NCBI GenBank assembly: GCA_900769735.1
Contig: CAAGHY010000145.1
Span: forward strand, 1-20,185
Origin: Rikenellaceae bacterium
Lineage (GTDB): Bacteria > Bacteroidota > Bacteroidia > Bacteroidales > UBA932
Direction: 5' to 3'
Length of the DNA: 20,185 nt
Both the position numbers and the translations under genes were made by a program. Numbering within the stretch: the first letter of the stretch is position 1; each line of letters starts with the position of its first letter. Positions 1 to 8,200 of the stretch are shown piece by piece. The notes under the pieces were generated by a model. That model saw only the letters and a program-made list of their open reading frames with translations, searched no databases and was not told where the DNA came from.

Positions 1-828
1 TATGGGAAAAAGACAATTGCACAGGCTGATTATGAGAAATCACTCGCAGAATACCAGATTGCACAAAGCCAGTTGAAAGCGGCTGAGTACAATGTAAAAA
101 GTGCCCAGGCTTCACTTAAAGAGGCGGAAGAGAACCTTGTGAAGACCAACATTTACGCCCCTATGAGCGGTACAATATCAAAACTCAGTGTGGAGATTGG
201 AGAGCGCGTGGTGGGTACAACCCAGATGGCTGGAACCGAGATGCTGAGAATTGCAGACTTGAGCCAGATGGAGGTACTTGTTGATGTAAACGAGATAGAC
301 ATTATCCGCCTTGCCCCTAAAGATACAGCCATCATTGAGGTTGACGCATATCCGGGAAGGAAGTTCAAGGGAATGGTAACACAGGTTGCCAACTCTTCCA
401 AGAACTCCGGCACTGCAACCGCCGACCAGGTTACAAACTTTGAGGTTAAGGTAATTATCCTCCCTGAGTCATACTCAGACCTGCTTGCCGGAAGCAACAT
501 CCCTTTCAGACCGGGAATGAGTGCGTCCGTTTCAATACAGACCAGAAAAAAGGAGGATATCCTTATGGTTCCACTACAGGCCATAACTACCAGAAAAGTG
601 CTGGCAGATTCCCTTAATGCATACTCAGAAACCCTTCAGCAGGTGTTTGTATACGATGAAGAGAAAGGTACAGTAGATGTTGTATGTGTGGAAACAGGCA
701 TTCAGGATATGTCAAACATTGAAATAACAAAAGGGCTGAGCCAGGAGCACAGGATAGTTACAGCACCTTACAGTGCAATAAGCAAAGACCTTAAGATTGG
801 TTCAGTTGTATCTGTAACCGAAGAATAA
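1..828 (+). CDS. HlyD/MacA-type efflux periplasmic adaptor subunit, 5'-truncated
   Basis: The reading frame is open from base 1, so the true start lies outside the window; 275 residues are visible. The first ~45 residues are heptad-like and rich in Ala, Glu, Gln and Lys, as in the alpha-helical hairpin of these adaptors. The strand IYAPMSGTISKLSVEIGERV follows, which is the second half of the lipoyl (barrel-sandwich) domain. After it come a beta-barrel region (DLSQMEVLVDVNEIDI, then FRPGMSASVSIQT) and a C-terminal membrane-proximal region ending in VTEE. In the family, such proteins are anchored at the inner membrane and link an RND or ABC pump to a TolC-like outer-membrane channel. The pump and channel genes are not visible, so the substrate and pump class are unknown. 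The tsaB start lies 5 bases downstream, suggesting cotranscription. Confidence 0.9.
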   Translation, partial: YGKKTIAQADYEKSLAEYQIAQSQLKAAEYNVKSAQASLKEAEENLVKTNIYAPMSGTISKLSVEIGERVVGTTQMAGTEMLRIADLSQMEVLVDVNEIDIIRLAPKDTAIIEVDAYPGRKFKGMVTQVANSSKNSGTATADQVTNFEVKVIILPESYSDLLAGSNIPFRPGMSASVSIQTRKKEDILMVPLQAITTRKVLADSLNAYSETLQQVFVYDEEKGTVDVVCVETGIQDMSNIEITKGLSQEHRIVTAPYSAISKDLKIGSVVSVTEE

Positions 829-833
829 TTGAT

Positions 834-1535
834 ATGGAGAAGAAATATATACTTTTATTGGAAACAGCAACAGACTCCTGCTCTGTTGCATTGGCAGACA
901 ACAATACCATTGTTGCGGAAAAATACATCAACCAGCCAAAGGCCCACGCATCCCTTCTTGCAAGATATATCTGTGATATCCTGGAGGAGAACAACCTTAC
1001 AATGGAAGATTGCAGTGCTGTAGCAGTAAGCAAAGGCCCTGGATCATATACCGGATTAAGAGTGGGTGTATCTTGCGCCAAAGGATTGTGCTACGGTGCA
1101 TCAAAACCCCTTATTTCAGTATGTACACTTGCCACCATTGCCCAGATGGCCTTGGACAACAAACTTTACTCAGGAGAAGGGGATTTCCTTATTGTCCCGA
1201 TGATTGATGCCCGCAGGATGGAGGTTTACACCGCAAACTTCAATTCCAAAGGGGAACAGCTTACCCCTGTAGAAGCAAAAATCCTGGATGAAACCAGCTA
1301 TGCTGCAGAACTTGCAACAGGCCCTGTCCTTTTCACTGGAAACGGAGCGGAGAAGTTCAAGGAACTTGTTGGAGAGAACCCTAATGCATACTTTGCACCT
1401 CAGGAACCTCACGCCGCAGGAATGAGGATTATTGCAGCCAACAAGCTGGAGGCCGGAGAGTTTGAGGACAATGCGTACTTTGAGCCTTTCTACCTTAAGG
1501 ATTTTGTGGCAGGCAAACCAAAGAAACTTCTTTAA
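834..1535 (+). CDS. tsaB: tRNA threonylcarbamoyladenosine biosynthesis protein TsaB
   Basis: This 233-residue protein belongs to the ASKHA-fold TsaD/TsaB (YeaZ) family. TsaB is the partner of TsaD in the complex that transfers the threonylcarbamoyl group to A37 of ANN-decoding tRNAs in the cytoplasm. Seen in the sequence are the N-terminal beta-strand signature YILLLETATDSCSVAL (residues 5-20), the very characteristic KGPGSYTGLRVGVSCAKGL (about 67-85), and MIDARRMEVY further on. The length matches the family (about 220-235). TsaB is the catalytically inactive paralogue of TsaD and works as a dimerisation scaffold; the longer TsaD is not in this window. The ATG lies 5 bases after the adaptor stop. 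The gene is followed by a strong hairpin terminator about 40 bases downstream. Confidence 0.95.
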   Translation: MEKKYILLLETATDSCSVALADNNTIVAEKYINQPKAHASLLARYICDILEENNLTMEDCSAVAVSKGPGSYTGLRVGVSCAKGLCYGASKPLISVCTLATIAQMALDNKLYSGEGDFLIVPMIDARRMEVYTANFNSKGEQLTPVEAKILDETSYAAELATGPVLFTGNGAEKFKELVGENPNAYFAPQEPHAAGMRIIAANKLEAGEFEDNAYFEPFYLKDFVAGKPKKLL

Positions 1536-1574
1536 GATTCCCGCCCAGAAAATGAGGACTCAGGAAACAGCAAT

Positions 1575-1608
1575 AAAAAAGCGGAGTATCAATGATGCTC
1601 CGCTTTTT
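1575..1608. terminator. Bidirectional intrinsic terminator between tsaB and the convergent lipoprotein gene
   Basis: GCGGAGTATC (1581-1590) pairs with GATGCTCCGC (1594-1603) around an AAT loop, giving ten pairs with one T-G wobble. An A-run (1575-1580) lies on the left and TTTTT (1604-1608) on the right, so each strand ends its hairpin with a T tract. It sits between two convergent genes whose stops are at 1535 and 1631, where it can end transcription from both sides. Confidence 0.9.
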
Positions 1609-1630
1609 ATTGTCATATATGAAACTTCTG

Positions 1631-2785
1631 TTATTTCAAGGCTTTTCTAACGGCCTCCTCAACTTTAGCTTTTGAGAAAAGGTCATTGCTTGCTACAATC
1701 TCACCCTTCTTGTTGAATACAAACATTGTTGGGATTGCTGTTACGTTATAGCTTGCTACAGCTATTGAAGCTGCACCTTTACCGTCACAAACGCTGATCC
1801 AAGGTAGAGCCTGCTCTTTTACTGCAGTAGCCCAAGCTGTCTTGTCAGTATCAATGCTAACCTGATAGATCTCCAATCCTGCTGATTTGTATTTGTTGTA
1901 AATATCCATCAAATCATTGTTGAACATTTTCTGGTTAGGATCTGCAACTGTCCAGAACATAAGGATGAATGGTTTGCCCTCCAATGATGAAAGGTCTACA
2001 TTCTTTGCATTGACATCGGGAAGAGAAATGTTAGGGAACGAAGCCTCATCTGCATTCTCAATTCTGTTTGCCAGAAGTTTCAAATCCTCTGCAGCCTTAA
2101 TCTGCTCCTGCAATGATTTTACATATACAGAGTTAGGATAAATTGTCTGCAATGAATCGTGAACTCTCTGGAAAAGGAAATGGTCATTCTCCCCGCCAAA
2201 GATTGGAAGACCAGGCATCAAAGACTGGTACAAAGCCTGGATATTTGCAAATGCATAAGGGTTCTGCATAATGCTCTTTATCATATCCTGTTTGTATTTT
2301 ACATACAGTCTGCTCAACTGCACGTTAAGTTTGCCTGCCGCCTCTGCATCACCTGCCTCCATAGCCTTGCCAAGCTCTGATGAAGTTGCCTCAAATGAAG
2401 CAATGGCATTTGCAAGTTCAGTCTCATATTTCTGCATAAGTACAGACTCCTCAGATCCCTCAATTGTCACATTCTTGCCAAGGGTATCTGCTGTAACCTT
2501 CACTTTGTCACCACTTTTAAGTACAAGTGAAGCCAGACGTCTTCCGTTGTATGCAATGTAGTAGAAGTTAGGGGTCTCCTCAGAAACTGCGAACTCGCTC
2601 TTGAAAGTTCCTTTACTGTCTGTTCTTACGGTATCAACCAGCTTCATCTGGTTTACAGACAACTGGGCAACCATAACCATTTTGTTGTCTGCACCCTCAA
2701 TGTGTGCATCTACAACAGCTGTATTGCTTTTTGAGCAAGAAGCCGCCATAAGGGCAGCCAAACCCATTACAAATAGTTTTTTCAT
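1631..2785 (-). CDS. Lipoprotein with DUF4369-like region and cysteine-less TlpA/thioredoxin-fold domain
   Basis: I place the start at the ATG at 2785 (384 residues). It begins MKKLFVMGLAALMAASC, a lipoprotein signal with the lipidated Cys at residue 17. A longer in-frame reading from 2950 has no signal sequence and overlaps the HIT gene. Residues ~22-105 are beta-rich and resemble the DUF4369 region found before thioredoxin domains in Bacteroidota. A helical linker follows (~110-245), then a thioredoxin-like domain (~250-384). In the place of the usual FWxxWCxxC motif it has FWTVADPNQK (277-286), so both redox cysteines are absent. The cis-Pro segment TAIPTMFVFN (349-358) is kept. The only other Cys is at 333. 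The protein probably faces the periplasm from a membrane. The fold is retained but thiol-disulfide exchange is unlikely; the role is unknown. One base separates it from the HIT gene stop, so it is almost certainly in the same transcript. Confidence 0.88.
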   Translation of the reverse strand: MKKLFVMGLAALMAASCSKSNTAVVDAHIEGADNKMVMVAQLSVNQMKLVDTVRTDSKGTFKSEFAVSEETPNFYYIAYNGRRLASLVLKSGDKVKVTADTLGKNVTIEGSEESVLMQKYETELANAIASFEATSSELGKAMEAGDAEAAGKLNVQLSRLYVKYKQDMIKSIMQNPYAFANIQALYQSLMPGLPIFGGENDHFLFQRVHDSLQTIYPNSVYVKSLQEQIKAAEDLKLLANRIENADEASFPNISLPDVNAKNVDLSSLEGKPFILMFWTVADPNQKMFNNDLMDIYNKYKSAGLEIYQVSIDTDKTAWATAVKEQALPWISVCDGKGAASIAVASYNVTAIPTMFVFNKKGEIVASNDLFSKAKVEEAVRKALK

Positions 2786-2786
2786 A

Positions 2787-3191
2787 TTATTCAAGTGTAG
2801 TAAATGCTTTGGAAATACTTTCTGCAGTTGCCACAAACTCCTCTTTTGTAAGGGCAACTTTCTCTTTTCTGAAATCAAGGTCCTGCTCGCTCTGAAGAGG
2901 AACAAGGTGGATATGTGCGTGAGGAACCTCCATTCCCAACACAGCCACACCTACCCTCTTGCTTGGAACTGCAATGTCAATTGCCTTGGCAACCTTGTTT
3001 GCAAAGTTCCACAAACCAGTGTAGGTCTCAGCAGGAAGATTGAAGATATAGTCCTCCTCAAGCTTTGGTATTACCAAAGTATGACCTTTAGCCAAAGGAT
3101 TTATATCTAGGAATGCATAGTAGTTCTCGTCCTCCGCAACTTTGTACGAAGGGATCTCGCCGTTTACGATTCTGGTAAAAATTGATGCCAT
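2787..3191 (-). CDS. HIT family protein (histidine-triad nucleotide hydrolase/transferase)
   Basis: This 134-residue protein has the full HIT-domain pattern. The N-terminus is SIFTRIVNGEIPSYKVAEDE, then YAFLDINPLAKGHTLVIPK, and the histidine triad HAHIHLVP with His at residues 91, 93 and 95. By analogy with HINT proteins, His93 would be the nucleophile that carries the AMP intermediate. Family members hydrolyse nucleoside phosphoramidates and related nucleotides in the cytoplasm; the physiological substrate here cannot be told from sequence. Length and architecture are usual for bacterial HINT-like proteins. It lies 6 bases after greA and 1 base before the lipoprotein gene, a tight three-gene group. 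Confidence 0.93.
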   Translation of the reverse strand: MASIFTRIVNGEIPSYKVAEDENYYAFLDINPLAKGHTLVIPKLEEDYIFNLPAETYTGLWNFANKVAKAIDIAVPSKRVGVAVLGMEVPHAHIHLVPLQSEQDLDFRKEKVALTKEEFVATAESISKAFTTLE

Positions 3192-3197
3192 AACAAA

Positions 3198-3674
3198 TTA
3201 GATTGAAATGTCAACAATCTCAAATTTAAGGATACCGCTTGGTACGCTAACCTCAACAACATCCCCTTTTTTCTTGCCTATAAGCGCTTTGCCTATTGGT
3301 GTCTGTGCAGCCAGCTTGCCCTCTTTAAGGTTAGCCTCGCTCTCTCCTACAATGGTGTACTCCATAAGGGCACCGTTTGCAAGATTCTTGATCTTTACCT
3401 TATTAAGCAACTGTACCTGATCTGTATTGATTTTGGACTCATCAATTACACGTGCATTTGCAATAATATCCTGCAACTGTGAAATCTTCAACTCCAACAA
3501 TCCCTGAGCCTCTCTTGCAGCATCATACTCTGCATTCTCAGACAAATCTCCTTTATCTCTAGCCTCCGCAATGGCTTTGGAAATTGCAGGTCTCTCTACT
3601 GAAATCATATGGGCCAACTCAGCCTTCACTTTCTCAAGACCTTCTTCTGTAAAATAATGTACCTTACCTGACAT
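3198..3674 (-). CDS. greA: Transcription elongation factor GreA
   Basis: I choose the ATG at 3674, giving 158 residues, the usual GreA length, beginning MSGKVHYFTEEGLEKVKAEL. An ATG two codons upstream (3680) is also possible. A reading from 3731 would run through the leader hairpin and has no family similarity. Residues ~1-75 form the N-terminal coiled coil. Its tip contains EARDKGDLSENAEYDAAREA, and Asp43 and Glu46 match the acidic pair that coordinates the second Mg2+ in the RNA polymerase active site. Residues ~80-158 form the FKBP-like C-terminal domain (TPIGKALIGKKKGDVVEVSVPSG). GreA enters the secondary channel of RNA polymerase and triggers cleavage of backtracked transcripts. Upstream are a promoter-like -7 box and a terminator-like leader hairpin, so it may start its own transcript and be attenuated. 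Confidence 0.95.
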   Translation of the reverse strand: MSGKVHYFTEEGLEKVKAELAHMISVERPAISKAIAEARDKGDLSENAEYDAAREAQGLLELKISQLQDIIANARVIDESKINTDQVQLLNKVKIKNLANGALMEYTIVGESEANLKEGKLAAQTPIGKALIGKKKGDVVEVSVPSGILKFEIVDISI

Positions 3675-3689
3675 AATCATATAAAAATT

Positions 3690-3719
3690 AAAAAGAATCC
3701 CGATGTGTTCGGGACCCTT
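3690..3719 (-). terminator. Terminator-like hairpin in the greA leader
   Basis: Read on the minus strand, AAGGGTCCCGA (3719-3709) pairs with TCGGGATTCTT (3703-3693) around an ACACA loop. This makes 11 pairs, two of them G-U, and is followed directly by a T-rich run (TTTTT from 3694). It has the form of an intrinsic terminator but lies downstream of the promoter-like box and only about 16 bases before the greA start codon. It could end the upstream ribF transcript, act as a greA attenuator, or both. Confidence 0.6.
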
Positions 3720-3728
3720 CCTTCTTTG

Positions 3729-3758
3729 CAAAGATATAAAATAAAAATCTAATTCACA
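3729..3758 (-). promoter_or_regulatory. greA: Candidate greA promoter (Bacteroidota type)
   Basis: The minus strand carries TATCTTTG (3736-3729), an exact match to the TAnnTTTG -7 consensus of Bacteroidota. A weak TGTG (3758-3755) lies 18 bases upstream in place of the -33 TTTG. Transcription would start near 3723, giving a leader of about 50 bases that opens almost at once with the hairpin. Only the -7 element is strong. Confidence 0.5.
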
Positions 3759-4349
3759 CTAATATTCCTTAAACTTTGGCTTAAGGATTTCAGCAAAGAT
3801 TACCATATCCTTAGGGTTCTCCTTAATCCTTTTTTTCAGCCCTTTATCCTCTTGAGGAATCTCATTCAGGATATCTTCTCCAACAGGTGCAACCGGCTCA
3901 TTTGCCTGTGCCGTTGCCGCCTCCCCTTCCAGGAACTTCTCACCGCTTCCCTTCTTCCCGACAATTTCTTCCAATTTATCCTCCATAGGCTCCTGAACCA
4001 TTGCCAAATCACCTGCAGGAGACTTGGCATCACCGTCCGGAACATTGTGCTGCTGCACATTCAGTCCCAAAATGTCATTGAACAACTCTTCAAGTTCACT
4101 TGCCGCAGAGTGCTGGGGTTCCTCCTCTACCACTGCAGGTTCCGGGTTGGGACGGTTATGAAGCAATTCGTCGGGAAGAAAATCATCCTTATCCTCTTCC
4201 TGTACATAATCCTCACTTCCCGGTTGGAGCGCAGAAATCTCCTCTTTCCTCTTTTTCTTCCTTTTCTCCATAATGGAAGTTATTACAGGAATAAAAAAGG
4301 TAAGGAGGGCCATCAGCAACCCCAATAAATCAGAATCCAAAGTGAACAT
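3759..4349 (-). CDS. Unrecognised single-pass membrane protein with long acidic tail
   Basis: I do not recognise this 196-residue protein. It opens with one hydrophobic segment (about residues 8-26, LLGLLMALLTFFIPVITSIM), followed directly by a strongly basic patch (EKRKKKRKEE). By the positive-inside rule the rest should therefore face the cytoplasm. Residues ~38-170 are acidic, rich in Pro, Glu, Gln and Ala and probably disordered. The C-terminus turns basic again and ends in a hydrophobic motif, KDMVIFAEILKPKFKEY. I have an impression that similar C-terminal ends recur in small membrane proteins of Bacteroidales, but I cannot check it. The start codon overlaps the ribF stop by one base (TAATG), so translation is probably coupled to RibF. 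No catalytic motif is visible. Confidence 0.8.
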   Translation of the reverse strand: MFTLDSDLLGLLMALLTFFIPVITSIMEKRKKKRKEEISALQPGSEDYVQEEDKDDFLPDELLHNRPNPEPAVVEEEPQHSAASELEELFNDILGLNVQQHNVPDGDAKSPAGDLAMVQEPMEDKLEEIVGKKGSGEKFLEGEAATAQANEPVAPVGEDILNEIPQEDKGLKKRIKENPKDMVIFAEILKPKFKEY

Positions 4350-5257
4350 TATCTGAGTTTTTTAACAATCTTGTCTTTCAAAAGGTTCAGTGCAAATTCC
4401 TTGTCTTTCTCCAATTGCCCTTTGAGAGCATCCAGAGAAGGGAACTTCTGTTCCGGCCTTATACGTCCAACAAACTCAAGTTTGATGTCAAGGCCATATA
4501 TATCCTCATTGAAATCCAGTATGTGAGTCTCTATAGTCCTCTCATTGCTCTCCCCTACGGTTGGTCTTGTGCCTATATTGCAGATTCCAATATACACCTT
4601 GCCCAAAACCTCTACAAAAACGCTGTATACTCCGTCTGCAGGGATAAGCTTGAGCGGTTCATAAAGCTTCATATTGGCTGTAGGGAATCCAATTGTACGC
4701 CCCACTTTCTGCCCTGAAACCACAACTCCCTTAAGACCGTATCTGTATCCAAGGAAATCGTTGGCACGCTCTATGTCACCGCCTTGAAGCAGGTTGCGGA
4801 TCTTGGTGGAGCTTATTATGTTGCTGTCCTGCACAAACTCGCTTACCTTAATGATCTTTATCCCTACCTCCTCAGCTATGGCCATCATCTCCTCGTGCGA
4901 CACTTTATCGTGCCCGAAACGGTGGTCATATCCAATGATAAGGGTAGAAACCCCATACTTGTCCTTAAGGTAATCCTTAAGGAATTCTCTTGTTGTATTG
5001 CGGCTGAACTCCTTGCAGAAAGGGATGGTAATGAACTTGTTCACACCTATACTCTTTACAAGGGCCTTCTTCTCCTCAATGGAATTAAGCAGCCGCAGGC
5101 TGTAGGCCTGCTGCTGCAAAACATTCCTTGGGTGTGGCCAGAAAGTTATGACCGCACTTTTCTTTCCCTCCTGTGCAGCTATATCGCACAAAAAGGAAAG
5201 AACTTTTTTGTGTCCTTTATGTACTCCGTCAAAGAAACCTGTTGCTGCTACAACCAT
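4349..5257 (-). CDS. ribF: Bifunctional riboflavin kinase/FMN adenylyltransferase RibF
   Basis: This 302-residue protein makes FMN from riboflavin and then FAD from FMN, both using ATP, in the cytoplasm. The N-terminal FAD-synthetase domain (residues 1-~165) shows the nucleotidyltransferase signature GFFDGVHKGH (7-16), IIGYDHRFGHD (107-117) and ISSTKIRNLL (148-157). The C-terminal flavokinase domain (~170-302) shows GRTIGFPTAN (186-195), the substrate strand YIGICNIGTRPT, and TIETHILDF with the likely catalytic Glu243. The start is fixed: a stop codon lies only four codons upstream in frame. The coding region overlaps the end of the synthase-phosphorylase gene by 10 bases and its stop overlaps the next gene by one, so it is embedded in the same transcript. 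The N-terminus begins almost at the first strand of the fold, shorter than in many relatives. Confidence 0.95.
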   Translation of the reverse strand: MVVAATGFFDGVHKGHKKVLSFLCDIAAQEGKKSAVITFWPHPRNVLQQQAYSLRLLNSIEEKKALVKSIGVNKFITIPFCKEFSRNTTREFLKDYLKDKYGVSTLIIGYDHRFGHDKVSHEEMMAIAEEVGIKIIKVSEFVQDSNIISSTKIRNLLQGGDIERANDFLGYRYGLKGVVVSGQKVGRTIGFPTANMKLYEPLKLIPADGVYSVFVEVLGKVYIGICNIGTRPTVGESNERTIETHILDFNEDIYGLDIKLEFVGRIRPEQKFPSLDALKGQLEKDKEFALNLLKDKIVKKLR

Positions 5258-8200
5258 TTTACCAACTCAAAATCCTGTCTGTGAGGAAGCTGTTTGTTTT
5301 TAGCATACATTCTCAATGCTGCGTGGTAAGCACCGGTCTTGTCTGGAACAATCTTGCATTTGTAAGTTGCAACGCCATCCTTGCACTCTTTAACCTTGTA
5401 CTCAAAAATCTCTTTGATGCACAATTTGCCTTTCCTGTTAGGCTCTGCAAGAACAAGCTCAATACCCAAATCCTGAGGATCAATCTCTCCTACTGAAAGA
5501 ACTAGCTCAGCCTTGTACTCATTGTTCAACAACAAAGCACCTGACAAGTTGTCTACATTTGAAGAAGAAATAACCTCAATCATAGGCCACTCTCTTCTCA
5601 TTTTCTTCTTCCACTCAGCAATATCCTTAGCCATAGCGTACTCTTTAGCTACAATCTTGGAAGCTCTCTTAGCCAATGGCAAGTAATACTTGTTGATGTA
5701 ATCCTCCATCATTCTGTTGGTAGTGAAGTTGCAGGCAACATTTGCCACACAGTTCTTGATGGTCTCAATCCAAGGAGCAGAGATACCTTTCTCATCTTTA
5801 TCATAGTACATTGGAGCAATCTCACCTTCAATGATGTTGTAGATGGTAGCTGCATCCAACTCATCCTGGAAGCCCTGGTTGTCGTATGATCTCTCCATAG
5901 GAAGCATCCAGCCTGCACCCTCCTTGTAACCTTCAACCCACCATCCGTCAAGAACTGAGAAGTGCATTACACCGTTCATTACAGCTTTCTCACCAGAAGT
6001 ACCTGAAGCCTCAAGCGGACGTGTAGGAGTGTTCATCCAGATATCAACACCCTGAACAAGGTGTTTTGCAATAGTGATATCGTAGTTAGGGACAAATACA
6101 ATCTTACCAATGAACTGAGGCATTTTTGAAACCTCTACAATATGTTTGATCAAATCCTGACCTGGTTTGTCAGCAGGGTGTGCTTTACCTGCAAACAGGA
6201 ACTGTACAGGGTGCTCCGGGTTGTTCACAATCTCATTAAGTCTGTCCAAGTTTCTGAACAAAAGGTGAGCTCTCTTATATGTTGCAAAACGTCTTGCAAA
6301 ACCAATTGTAAGAACATCGTCTCTCAAAGTCTCTTTAATCTTCACAATCTGAGCTGGAGAGTAGTGGTTAGCAGCTGCAGGGTTAGAGATAACCTCTTTA
6401 ACTTTTGCAATAAGTTTTGATTTAAGTGCTGTTCTGATACCCCAGATTGTCTCATCAGCAACTTTTCTGATGCCGTTGAAACAGCTTTTGTCATAGTGAT
6501 GAGTCTTAAACTCCTCGCCAAATACCTCAGCGTGAACCTCTTTCCACTCTGGAGCTGTCCAGGTTGGATAGTGTACACCGTTTGTTACGTAGCTTACGTG
6601 AAGCTCCTCTGGAAGGTAGCCTGGCCACAAGTTGCCCAGGATATCCTGGCTTACTTTACCGTGCAACCAGCTTACACCATTAACCTCCTGGCTCAAGTTT
6701 GCAGCAAGGTTACTCATTGAGAATTTCTCACCCTGGTTGTATGGATCAATCTTACCAAGTGCCATTAGGGCAGTCCAGTCAATGTTAAGTCTTGCAGGGT
6801 AGTGTGAGATATAAGTTCTAAGCATATCCTCAGAGAATGCATCGTGACCTGCCGCTACTGGAGTATGGGTAGTGTATAGAGAAGAAGCTCTTACAACCTC
6901 CAATGCCTCATCAAATGAAAGGCCTTTGTTCTGGACATACTCTCTCAATCTCTCAAGGCCAATGAATGCAGCGTGACCCTCATTGCAATGGTAAACCTCA
7001 GAATCAATTCCCAAAGCTCTCAAAGCTCTGATACCGCCAATACCCAATAGAAGCTCCTGTTTCAAACGGTTCTCCCAATCACCACCGTAAAGCTGGTGAG
7101 TAACGCATCTGTCCTCAGGAAGGTTCTGGTCAATATCTGAATCCAAAAGATAAAGGTCAATTCTACCTACAGCAACTTTCCATACTCTTGCATAGATGTT
7201 TCTGCCAGGGAATGCAACTGAAATGGTTACCCAGTTGTTGTCTGCATCCATTACTGGAGTTGCAGGAGTTTTTGTGAAGTCCTGTGGATCGTAGTTTGCA
7301 ACCTGCTCACCCTGAGCTGAAAGCTGCTGGGTAAAGTATCCGTATTTGTATAGGAAACCAACAGCATTCATATTCACGTTCATATCACTTGCCTCTTTCA
7401 AATAGTCACCGGCAAGGATACCCAAACCGCCTGAATAAATCTTAAGTGAAGTGTCAAGACCGTACTCCATACAGAAATAAGATATCTGAGGAGTGGTTGG
7501 TTTTGATTTGCCCTCCATATATTTCTTGAAGTTCTTGTAAACTGCATCAAGTTTTGCAAGGAAAGCCTCGTCAGATGCAAGCTCCTTGTATCTCTTCAAG
7601 TCAACCATATCAAGCATTGCAATAGGGTTGCCGTTTGCAATCTGCCACAACTCCTCGTCCACCATCTTGAACAGCTCAATTGCATCCTGGTTCCAGCACC
7701 ACCACAAGTTCTTTGAGATGGTATCAAGGTGTTTCAATTTTGTTGGAAGGTCTTTGTTAATCAAAAGTGTTCTCCACTCTGGAGAATTTGCTTTAAATCT
7801 ATGATAAGTCATTTCTTGTGATTCTTTAAATTGTGGGAATGCACCGTTCCTCTCCACTACTTTGTCAAGTGCAGAAGAATATGCATCCAAATAATATTTA
7901 ACATTGTTTTCCCAAAGGGCAATATTTGAAACCTCCTTTGCATTCATTCTGTATGCATTGCGGTCATCCTCGCCCAAAGCTGCAACCGCAAGTATCCTTG
8001 CAATCACACCTTCAACTATAGCGTCGTAATTTGAGTCATTTCTCTCAATAACCTCAATGCCAGGATGCGCACCCTTGTAGTAATCCTTTACCCACAAGCC
8101 AAATCCTGCCAAAGTGGTTGTAACTGTAGGAACCCTGAACGCAAGGGACTCCAATGGAGTGTATCCCCAAGGCTCATAATATGAAGGGAAGACGGTAAGG

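Noticed and set aside
73..828. Adaptor gene starting at the TTG at base 73
   Set aside because: The same frame is open and adaptor-like from base 1 (coiled-coil pattern continues upstream), so this is a truncated gene, not one starting at 73.
2786..2950. 55-residue N-terminal extension of the thioredoxin-fold lipoprotein
   Set aside because: It overlaps the HIT coding region and would bury the lipoprotein signal MKKLFVMGLAALMAASC inside the protein. The ATG at 2785, one base after the HIT stop, explains the data better.
2601..3110. 169-codon plus-strand frame across the lipoprotein/HIT junction
   Set aside because: It is antisense to two genes with clear family motifs and has no promoter-like site or domain.
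3675..3731. Extended GreA N-terminus starting at 3731
   Set aside because: The extra residues would be coded by the leader hairpin and start before the predicted transcription start. The ATG at 3674 gives the normal 158-residue GreA.
7600..7850. Possible frameshift or merged genes at the synthase/phosphorylase junction
   Set aside because: The frame is continuous through the linker and both domains are complete on either side, so a fusion is the simplest reading. I saw no internal stop.
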